This document shows, piece by piece, positions 55,532 through 64,000 of a stretch of 64,000 bases of DNA. The position numbers and the translations under genes are program-made. Below the pieces are notes generated by a model, which worked only from the letters and a program-made list of their open reading frames with translations, did not search any database and was not told the origin of the DNA. Every line of letters starts with the position of its first letter. Within the stretch, counting starts at the first letter, position 1. This DNA comes from Buddleja alternifolia (Eukaryota; Streptophyta; Magnoliopsida; Lamiales; Scrophulariaceae). The stretch lies in NCBI GenBank assembly GCA_019426215.1, contig CM033403.1:1865001-1929000 (forward strand), written 5' to 3'.

Positions 55532-57249
55532 ATGGTTGGCTCGATTAAGCTATATTATGTGTTAGCAAGTTTTATTCACGTGTATGTAAATTGGTGCATG
55601 TTAAAATATGTTCATCATTTAGAATCATTAATTTTTCGATTGGGATATAATTGATTGTTTTTGTGAAAAACGATTTTGGTTGTTGAAAATTCAATTGAAA
55701 AGGATGAATCTTGGGTGTGTGTGGATTTATTTGGATGGTGAAGAATGATTTTGGAATCACCGGTGGTAGGATGTCGCGAGATGATCGGGCCGAAGGCTCA
55801 ATTGTTGAGTGATTATGCCTAGCCTGAGGTGGGATCAAATTCGTCCATCATGGCTGAAAAAGAGGAGAAATCCCGTACATCAACAAGTGCTGTCACCCTC
55901 GCTCAGGCGCGGGGTGACTTCCGCCTGGGCGTCGACCGGAGAGACCTTGTGGTCTCGCCTCTGTCGGCAATGCCTGGCACGACAATGTTGGCGCCTAGCC
56001 GCCGTCAGTTCTGCTCCCAGGCGTGGGTCTGCTGGCGCCCGGGCGCGGTCAGCAGACTCGGGTCAATTTGTTTTTCTCGTTTTTGATGCCGGAAGGTCGG
56101 GTAACTCAAGAACCTGACCCCAGTTGATTGTTTAAAGACCTGTAATTTCTGAAAAAGGTTTTGGAAATTGGAAATCGATATTATCCCGATGAAATTTGCA
56201 TTTTTGTTTAGACGACGGATGGGTAAATTTTGGATATCGCATATATATATATGTTTGTTGCTTGTCATGCTTATGTGATGGGGATGAACTACGAGCCTAG
56301 TCTATGTTTTTTGGTTTTCTTTGAATGTAATATTCTAGAGTTGTTAAAATAGCCGGTTTGGCTTTTACTTTTCTGTCAAGTAGATTAGTAGTAGTTGATA
56401 AACTATGTAATCAAAGACGGAGCAAGAAGACGAAGCTAACATTTGAAGACTTGTATGCTGTGGTGGAACCCATTGTAATAGGCTAGTTGTTTTTTCTTTC
56501 TAGAATGTCCTGGCCCACTTTGGCTCAGTGGGTTAGTAGGTTAGGGCTCGAGGTGGTTCATCCTCGATTTACCGCTATATGGGATGTTTATTTATCTTTC
56601 CGATACGATATGTGATGTGTTGTGACATGCATGCATAGGATAGGTAACTAAAGAAGATAATTGTAATACTGATGAGACCTATTTGTATGAAATGTATTCC
56701 CTCCTTGAAACATACTAGGCTAATGCGGGAATAAAATTGGAGTTCTATTTCCATTCCTTCCATCATACGTAATTTCCATGTGATATGCCGCTGAAGTTCA
56801 AATCCATTTGCTCAGAAGGGTGGGTTAAACCTAAGAAAGACGGTGAGCATTACTAAGCATATGATGCCCTATGGGATCATTGGTTTCTTTACTTAGCTCA
56901 GAAAATGGGAATAATGGAATTGATGATTGACTACGGGATATTTGATGGGTCGAGCCTAACATCGACTACCATGTGTTAGCTCAGAAAATAGGGCACATGC
57001 GAAAGATGAGGAAAAAGATCTTGAGAACTATCAAGGAAGATGGAAAGCCCGGTAAGGCTACTATTCAAACTAGTCATATGTTAGCTCAGAAAATGGGGCA
57101 TATGATGAAGTTTGGATAGATCTCAATTAACTATTCTTTGAATCACACCAAGAGGGTGGTGGGATTTGGAAAAGACCAAATTGTATAAGAACTTTATTTG
57201 AAAATCCGTTACTTATAGTCTGCCTCGTACATTTTGTAGATAACACGAA
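55532..57249 (+). other. Leader of element C with a GC-rich palindrome-bearing patch
   Basis: 1.7 kb between the primer site and gag. Most is AT-rich. At 55895-56050 it holds words such as CGCTCAGGCGCGG, CCGCCTGGGCGTC and TGGCGCCCGGGCGCGG. The phrase TTAGCTCAGAAAATGGG(C/A) recurs near 56895, 56980 and 57080 in roughly 80-100-bp units. No gene is recognised. Confidence 0.65.
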
Positions 57250-58030
57250 ATGGCTAAAATTCCACTTTATACAATTCTCGAAACAAACAAATTGATCGGT
57301 CCTAACTTTCCCGATTGGCTAAGAAACCTTAAGATTGTTCTACAATATGAAAAGAAGGACTACATTCTGACGGTTAAACAGCCGGGAATAACTCCTGAAA
57401 GCACTAATGAGGATAAAGAGTACGTTAGGCTTTGGTCGGATGACAATATCCAAGCGAGATGCCTTATCATGACTACAATGTCAAATGAGTTGCACAAGCA
57501 ACATGAGAATATGATATTGGCAAAGGATATTGTCAACCGCCTTGAAGAGCTGTACGGTACTAGAACTAGAAGAGAGAGGTATGCTATCTCGAAGCAACTG
57601 TTTGGAGCAAGGATGAGCGAAGGTGCGTCTGTCAATGAGCTCATCCTTAAGATGATTCAATTGATTCATAAGATGAACGATTTGGACGTGGTACTTGACG
57701 GAGACCTTTGCGTCAACCTCGTCCTTTAGTCTCTCCCAAGGTCTTATGACCAATTCGTCATCAACTTCAACATGAACAACTTGAATGCCTCATTAAATTA
57801 GTTGTTGAACATGTTGATAAATGCTGAGAGCACCATCAAGAAGGACGAGCCAGTGCTTCTTATGAATTCATCTTCTAAACCTAAGAAGGGTAACAAGAAG
57901 AAGAATAAAATTAAGAAGCTGAAAGGTACAGATGGTGTCAAAAAGGTGAAAAAGGTCAAATCAGATAAGTGCTTCAAATGTGGGAAGACTGGGCACTGGC
58001 AAAGGAACTGCAAAGAGCCACCGGCTCAAG
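57250..58030 (+). pseudogene. Element C gag with CCHC knuckle, broken
   Basis: ATG at 57250 starts MAKIPLYTILETNKLIGPNFPDW, a typical Copia gag. A TAG follows at 57727-57729 (Gln expected; CAG to TAG). The next frame segment has another stop near 57799. From 57802 the frame gives a lysine-rich piece and the CCHC knuckle CFKCGKTGHWQRNC (about 57970-58012). Confidence 0.9.
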
Positions 58031-60179
58031 GTACGTTCTTTGTTGAAATTAATTTCTCGATTAACGATTCTTCTTGGATTCTAGACACTGGATGTGGAGT
58101 TCATGTCTGCAACAACTTGCAGGAGATGACAAGAATCAAAGAGTTAAGTAGAGGAGATATGACCCTGCGGATGGGAAATGGAGTAGCAAGGCCATGGGGA
58201 TGACCTACTTAGGGATAGGAGATAGAAATCTAGTAATAAATTCTGTTTATTTTGTTCATGAAATAATAAGAAACATTATCTCGATTCTGGTGTTGGATCG
58301 AGAGGGTTATTGTTTTAAGATTCGTAATAAAACTTTGTTTTTGCCTTATGAATCGTCTCTTATTATGGAATCAAAATTTCCAGATGGAGTTTATACTTTT
58401 TTCCCAACAATTTCTAATCCCAATATTCAACAAAGAAATAAACGTAAACGAGATAATCAAGCAAACGCACTAATGGAGACTAGGTCATATCTCCAAAGAA
58501 AGAATTCAAAGCTTAGCAACTCATTTAGGTCTCCAAGACCTAGATGAATTGACAACTTGTGAATCGTGTCTCAAAGGGAAAATGACCAAGTTGCCATTTT
58601 CGGGTAAAGCGGAACGAGCCACAAGTCCATTGGAATTGATCCATACGGACGTATGCGACCCTATGAGCATAAAGGCTTGAGGAGGGTTTAGCTACTTCAT
58701 AACCTTCACCGACGATCATTCTCGGTATGGTTACATATATTTGATGAGATATAAATCTGAATCCTTTGATAAATTTAAGGAGTTTAGATATGAGGTAGAT
58801 AAGCAACTTGGAAAAAGTACTAAAGCTCTTCGATCTGATCGGGGAGGAGAATAATTGTCTTCCGAGTTCATTGATTATCTTAAAGAGAATGGGATTCTTT
58901 CACAGTGGACTCCGCCAGGCACGCCTCAACATAACGGGGTAGTCGAGCTTAGGAATCGAACATTGTTGGATATAGTTCGATCCATGATGAGTTTCACTGA
59001 AGTTCCTGAGTCCATGTGAGGCTATACTCTTGAAACGACAACCTATTTGTTGAATAGGGCGCCTTCCAAGGCTGCGCGCAAGACCCCGTATGAAACTTGG
59101 TGTGGAAAGTCACCCTCGTATGCTCACTTGAGAATATGGGGGTGCCCCGCTTATGTAAATCATTTAGTGGGAGACAAATTGGATACCAAATCCTATTTTT
59201 GCTATTTTGTAGGGTATCCAAAGGAAACTATTGGATACTTCTTCTACAACCCTACAGAACAAAAGGTGATTGTTTCAAGAAATGCCAATTTCCTAGAAAA
59301 AGGATTCCTTTTGGATAGGAAAGGCGAGGCTGTAGAACTTGATGAGATGAATCAAAGTGATTCAAATCAAGGAGTACAAAATAACCCACCCGACACCAAT
59401 GAAGCTAATTCCGATATGCCTACTGAGGACACACAACCCTTGAGGAGATCTGAAAGAGTTCCAAAGGCGCCTGAAAGATGGCTTGGCCTGTTGGAAGAAA
59501 AGAACTCAGAAGATCCTCCCTTAGACTCTGATCCAAAGAGTTATAAGGAGCAATGTCTGACATTGATTCGGGAAAATGGCTGGAAGCCATGAAGTCTGAA
59601 ATGGACTCCAACAAGGTATGGACCTTGGTGGACACACCAGAGGGTATGAAGCCCATTGGCTATAAATGGGTCTATAAGTAGAAGCTTGGAGTCGATGGAG
59701 AGGTGGCAACCTATAAGGTACACCTCGTGGCAAAAGGATTCACTTAGAGACAAGGCATTGACTATGAGGAAACCTTCTCGCCAGTGGCGATGTTGAAATC
59801 CATTAGGATTCTGCTTGCTATATCTGCATATCTCGATTTCGAGATTTGGCAAATGGATGTAAAGACTGCATTCCCCAATAGAGAGATTGCGGAAGAGATA
59901 TACATGCAACATCCAGAGGGCTTTACATTCGAGACGAGCGAACACAAAGTGTGTTGGGAATTATACGAATAAAACGCAGCGGAAAGTAAATTTAATTCCC
60001 AAAGCCCGAATCATCTCCAATCCTCGTGTTTAATTGTGTATAGAAAAATTACCGTTCTCGCGTATGTTGATTTCTGAACGTGATCCTTTTCTCTAACGCC
60101 GAATTTGCCAACGTCTCTAATTCGTCACGCCGGAATCAAAAACGAAAAACTCTTCCTTTCTTCCTTGTCAAAGACGGCT

Positions 60180-60205
<26 letters not shown>
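60180..60205. repeat. (AG)n microsatellite in LTR A2
   Basis: About 26 bases of AG repeat. Confidence 0.95.
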
Positions 60206-60210
<5 letters not shown>

Positions 60211-60489
60211 AGACTTTTTCTTGGAGAGAAAGTTATGTAAGTTGCCTTGTGTTATTTTTCACCTTGTGATATATCTATATCATTATGAAACAATAACACT
60301 AGCATGCAAGAGCCCTATTTGGCCGCCCCTTAGTGGGCTCGAAAGCCTTCGGGCTTTCGTCTTGCTTGCTAATTAATTAATCGGATAATTTATTTGTCCA
60401 ATAAATAAATTGATAATCCAATTAATTCAATTCCTAGTTAATTTATAATTCAATTTCTCCAAGAAATTAATTAACTCATTAATTTAATT

Positions 60490-60511
60490 TGTAACACCCC
60501 GGGGTGTTACA
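60490..60511. other. Perfect 22-bp palindrome in LTR A2
   Basis: Left arm TGTAACACCCC, right arm GGGGTGTTACA, no spacer, set in AATTAATTAA-rich DNA. Such a site could form a cruciform or bind a dimeric protein; no specific factor is suggested. Confidence 0.9.
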
Positions 60512-60850
60512 TAATTAATTAATTAAATTATTCAATAATTAATTAATTAATTACGGCATCCAATGCCGTGAATTTCTCTCAAGTCTTTTTCTCATGTTTT
60601 TCCTTTTGCACTTCCTTTAAGCGCGAATCTTTAGGTTCGTCTAAAAAGGCAATTGGGAGGAATCCAAAGGGGTGTTAGTGACACCTAGCCAGTCTAGTGG
60701 TTCACACCGTAACCCAATTGAGAACGAATGAATAGGATCATTCCAAACCTTTACGCCGTGAATACCGTACATGTATAAACCTTTTATTCTTATATCCCAG
60801 TCAAGTAAGAGACATGGTTTAAAGTCAAACTCATACAACTTGACCATATG

Positions 60851-62399
60851 TGTTAGGTATTTCATGTTAGATGTTTTGATGATGACAATTAGGACCTTTT
60901 GTTAGACCCCAAAATATGTAAGTTTGATTTTAGCTTTGAAGCGTTAAATTTGTAATAAACTTTGTTTTATTTTTATTGTAGATTGTTAGGTTAAGTTGTC
61001 TTAGACTGAGTGTCTGATATGTTCTGAGTGAGTTTATCAGAAGTAAAGTTTGAAGACTCAAGCACCTGAAGTCTGAATAAAGATGAAAATTCCAAGCGTC
61101 TAGAATGACCAGCTATATCAAGCGTCACCTTATAGGATAGAGGTGATTCAAGGATGAACAAGTGTCTATCAATAACTGATTTCACGTGAATTTATTTTTA
61201 AGTCCAGAAGGAGTTTAATGCAAATATTCTCAATGCATTAAGTGCCAACGGGCATTTAATTCAAATGCATTAAATGCTGATAAGAGCATTAAATGTGATA
61301 AACACTTTCAGACGTACGGAGAAGCCACCCTATTGGACTGTCAACCTTTCATAGACTGCAGCACCAACTTTGTGCAGCAGATTTTCAGGAAAAAGGACAA
61401 AAGTTATTCACTCGCGGAAGTGAGAGACACGGGCTCGTGCATGTGTCAAACGGACACTTTCTCCAAGAATGCCTATAAATAGGACTTCAACAACAAGCCA
61501 AATATACACAATTGATTTCCAAGCCAAATTGCTGTTGCATTGAAGTCTCATTCTTTAAACTCTCAGTAAAGCCAGAACATTCAAGAAAACATTCTCTTTG
61601 CTTTTCTTGAATTTCTGAGACAGTCAACCAATATCTCAAACATTCTTTTCGAAGAAACCCACATCATTACTGAGATATTCCTAGTTGTTTGAACTTTATC
61701 AAAATCAAACAAACCTTTTAGAAAAACCCCTATCTAAGCCTCGCGATTTGTGTGAGGTCGAAGTTGGATACTTGCAGTATTTCTGGGAGAAAGAAGCAAG
61801 GGGATTGAAGTGATATGGAGCATAAATCTGTGTGATCAAGGAGCTCAAGTCATCGACATCCATCTCTCCCTAATTTGTAGAAGATTCTGTGTGATTCTTT
61901 GAGAATCATTTTAGTGGATTGCCTCCAAGTGTTCAAGGAGAAGAAGGACGTAGTTGGGATTACACCACCCAACGAACCTTACAAATATTGTGTTCTTTAC
62001 TTTACTTTCAGTTTTCATATTGTCATATCATAAACAGATCAAGTAAAACTTAATCAAACGCTAAGCAACTAAATACACTTTCTGTGACGCTAAAGCTTTT
62101 AAAAAGAAGACTACAAAAATCATTCCGCTGTGCTAACACTAATTAAAGAACTGAACGCTTAAACCTACTTGGTTAAAGTATTCAAATCTAGAAGTCTAAG
62201 TTAACTTTCTAAAAACAGTCTTCATCAGACGCTTAGCCTAAGCGTCTGTATTTCAAGTAAACGCTCAGTCAAGCGTCTACATTTCAAGCGCCCAAAACCA
62301 TTTTAATACGAAACTTTTTGAAGTTGAAAAAGACTTCAGGGTCTATTCCCCCCCCCCCCCCCCCGTCTAGACCCTTTCGTATGCCACTTGGGACCAACA
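60851..62399 (+). mobile_element. Solo LTR B2, Sirevirus-like family B
   Basis: 1549 bp from TGTTAGGTATTTCATG to TGGGACCAACA, flanked by ATATG at 60846-60850 and 62400-62404. It matches the LTRs of element B in the opposite orientation. A 17-base C-run lies at 62348-62364, where the other copies have shorter runs. Confidence 0.95.
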
Positions 62400-63231
62400 A
62401 TATGCCTAAGCTCATAATAAGTCGAGGTATTTAAATGCTTTGGCCAAAGACTTTCATCCTCATTTATTCATGATCGCATAGGATATTTCACTCATTCACT
62501 TATGAAAGAATAAATTCCATATTGCAAATCAGTTAACAATGCTACTTGCCCATCAAGTTGCACTTCGAGTTCAATTCCACCAACAGGTGATTTGAATCTA
62601 ACTACTCTAATGACAGACTTGATGTCACAAGTACATCTTCAACTCGATTTCTCAGGTCAGAGATTCACACGTACCTATCACTACTTATCAGTTTCATCAT
62701 TGATTGTCAATGAGTGAATACCCATAGTGTACGACTGACACTTTCTCTGTCAAAACTTACATCATACAAGTCTTTATTCACTATTGATGCCCAATCAATA
62801 TTTCTTAGACTTGCGAACCCTTTTAGATGTCAAGGGTCAAACCATTCTAGTGCCTTTCCTCCTATCCCATAGGAGGTAGAAGGTTCGTCTTGTCATCAAG
62901 GACTTTACGTTGTTTATTCACACCTTATAAATGCCTATAAGAAAACAACAATCAACTGCCTTATATTAATAGAAAAACCATAGTTTAGTTACAATGTTTA
63001 TGCCCTACAAATCTATCATCTTTATGGCATTCAAGGGCATAGACTCTAACAGTGTGTAAGCTCCATAGGTCCATTTATAGATTAAAGCAGGCTTCCCGAA
63101 GCTGGAATAAACGGTTTGACACTGTCATTCAAGAGTATGGATATGTGCAAAACGTTGAAGAGGCTTGTGTGTACAAGAAGGTTAGTGGGAGCACGGTTAA
63201 GTTTCTTATACTTTACGTTGATGATATTCTT

Positions 63232-64000
63232 TATGCCACTTGGGACCAACAAGTGGTATCAGAGTGGTTAAAGTTGAAATTTTAAAATTTCCAAGCATAA
63301 TTGCTTGTTTAGATCCTTTTCAAACTTAGTTGCTTTAGATTTTAAAAATGGCATTTGCTAAAGTTCCCAAACTGACTGAGTCAAATTTTGACACATGGAA
63401 AGTCAAAGCATTTACATATCTCTGTTCATGTGATGATGACATGTGTGATATTATTTCAGATGGGTCAATCAAAATATATAAAGTTATCACACGAGCGCCT
63501 GGAGCCACAGAAGACACTCCGGTTGGTTACGTTGAAAAACCGAAGCAAGAATGGTCTCCAGATGAGCGTCGAAGAGCAAATTTGGACAATGTTGGTTCGA
63601 ATGCTCTATATACGGCAATTGGTAATAATGACAACCTATTTAACAAGATCAAATCATGCAAAACCACTAACGAAATACGGGATAAGTTGGCTACAATTTG
63701 TGGTGGTTCAGCTTAGATTAAAGAGAACAAACTTTTCATTGCCAAGGAAAAGTTTAACGGATTTAAGATGTTACCCAATGAAACTTTAGAGCAATTAGAC
63801 ATAAGATTTATAGCTCTGGTTACAAAACTTACATCGTTGGGAATGGATTTACAGAATCAGGAAATGGTGGTTAAGATCTTTAGAAGTTTACCAAGTAAAT
63901 TCTTGATGAAGACAATTGCTATGAGAGAATCAAATATGTTGGATCTTCTAACTCCAGAAGACGCCTTTTCAGAGCTCAAAGCATTTGAGTTTGAGTTGAA
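63232..64000 (+). mobile_element. Start of B-family element B3: 20-bp LTR stub, primer site and gag
   Basis: 63232-63251 is the last 20 bp of a B-family LTR (ending TGGGACCAACA), fused directly to the reverse transcriptase of element C. The primer site TGGTATCAGAG follows at 63254, then a leader and gag from 63348. The element runs off the right edge. It supplies the gag region that element B has lost. Confidence 0.85.
63348..64000 (+). pseudogene. Gag of B-family element B3, one nonsense codon, right end outside the window
   Basis: ATG at 63348 gives MAFAKVPKLTESNFDTWKVK, then CDIISDGS and NALYTAIGNNDNLFNKIKSC, the pattern of Sirevirus-type gag (UBN2-like). A TAG at 63714-63716 interrupts GGSA-IKENKL; CAG (Gln) to TAG is the simplest explanation. 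The frame is then open to the window end (EKFNGFKMLPNETL, LTSLGMDLQNQEMVVKIFRSLP, DAFSELKAFEFEL). The CCHC knuckle would lie further right. Confidence 0.87.

Larger units (their letters stand above)
59952..63051 (-). mobile_element. Solo LTR A2 (contains solo LTR B2)
   Basis: Plus strand starts TGTTGGGAATTATACG and ends ACTCTAACA, about 1.55 kb without the nested insert. The host frame reads correctly when the insert and one GTG are removed, proving an insertion. The flanks are AAGTG and GTGTG, so the duplication is imperfect or ambiguous in a GT-rich target. No interior is attached, hence a solo LTR. Family A by the shared phrases AAATTCCC, CTAGCCAG, GTAACCCAATTGAG and GGCATTCAAGGGCAT. Confidence 0.85.
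55518..63231 (+). mobile_element. Interior of Copia element C, truncated in the reverse transcriptase
   Basis: Leader, gag, protease, integrase and part of the reverse transcriptase on the plus strand, all interrupted by stops. Solo LTR A2 (59952-63051) splits the reverse transcriptase. The coding frame after the split ends at YVDDIL, where a 20-bp end of a B-family LTR begins (63232). RNase H and the 3' LTR are absent. Confidence 0.88.
58031..63231 (+). pseudogene. Element C pol: protease, integrase, partial reverse transcriptase
   Basis: Protease: SWILDTGCGVHVC (about 58074-58113). Integrase: HTDVCDP, a stop at 58678-58680, YFITFTDDHSRYGY, LRSDRGGE followed by TAA, TPQHNGVVELRNRTLLD (the catalytic Glu is present), then a TGA at 59017-59019 and NRAPSKAARKTPYE. 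Linker: 59330-59470 (LRRSERVPKAPERW). Reverse transcriptase: KPIGYKWVYK with a TAG at 59679-59681, a TAG at 59745-59747, then GIDYEETFSPVA and QMDVKTAFPN. The solo LTR A2 lies at 59952-63051, then the frame resumes at 63055 with KLHRSIYRLKQASRSWNKRFD and FLILYVDDIL. Most stops stand where Gln, Arg or Trp is expected. Nothing follows YVDDIL. Confidence 0.9.

Noticed and set aside
62348..62364. 17-base C-run as assembly artefact only
   Set aside because: Not rejected as sequence, but not called a feature of its own: the same site carries shorter runs in four other copies, so a real variable run is likely, though its exact length is doubtful.

Overview
The window is plant nuclear DNA, most likely from a eudicot. 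The evidence is Copia and Gypsy LTR retrotransposons with plant-type tRNA primer sites, a Mutator-like transposon (MULE) carrying a plant mobile domain (PMD) gene, a tRNA-derived SINE, an L1-type LINE tail and one intact BAHD acyltransferase gene. An asterid such as a Lamiales species is only a guess. Apart from the BAHD gene, almost everything recognisable is nested mobile DNA. I see no rRNA gene, no functional tRNA gene and no prokaryotic feature.

Layout. 1-8607: leader and LTR (A1) of a long-LTR element on the minus strand. Its LTR is split by a young, non-autonomous Gypsy-type element (1622-7702) with two 1639-bp LTRs, a tRNA-Asp primer site and a single 319-codon ORF. 8608 to about 15320: remains of a MULE with a broken transposase (+) and a broken PMD gene (-) converging on a 190-bp tandem array. 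A telo-box minisatellite and two hairpins lie beyond the PMD gene. 15328-20791: a large retrotransposon derivative (LARD) without recognisable coding, holding a 39-bp (13-codon) tandem array. 21094-26799: a decayed Copia element (F) ending 80 bp from the stop codon of the BAHD gene. 26880-28202 (-): the BAHD acyltransferase, 440 aa, with both family motifs and a nearby TATA box. 28336-28517: a SINE with a perfect 9-bp target duplication.

29000-38804: an old LTR fragment, a probable hAT-derived fragment, and two related truncated Copia copies (E, + and E', -) facing each other tail to tail. E carries a 1958-bp solo LTR in its gag; E' carries a LINE tail with a 12-bp duplication. 38805-42063: 3' end of a Sirevirus-like Copia element (B'). 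42064-63231: a Copia element (C, +) whose LTR was split by an 11.35-kb Sirevirus-like element (B, 43839-55190). Its reverse transcriptase was split by a solo LTR (A2), which itself contains a solo LTR (B2). C ends abruptly inside the reverse-transcriptase YVDD region, joined to a 20-bp LTR stub, primer site and gag of another B-family element (B3) that runs off the window.

The most distinctive content is the B family. It combines about 1.6-kb LTRs, an extra region downstream of pol of about 1322 codons broken by one stop, and an unusual density of the word ACGCTT/AAGCGT in both LTR and coding parts. No new enzyme system or defence system is visible; the novelty is in retroelement architecture and nested history. 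Many broken reading frames show stops explicable by C-to-T change, as expected of methylated repeats.
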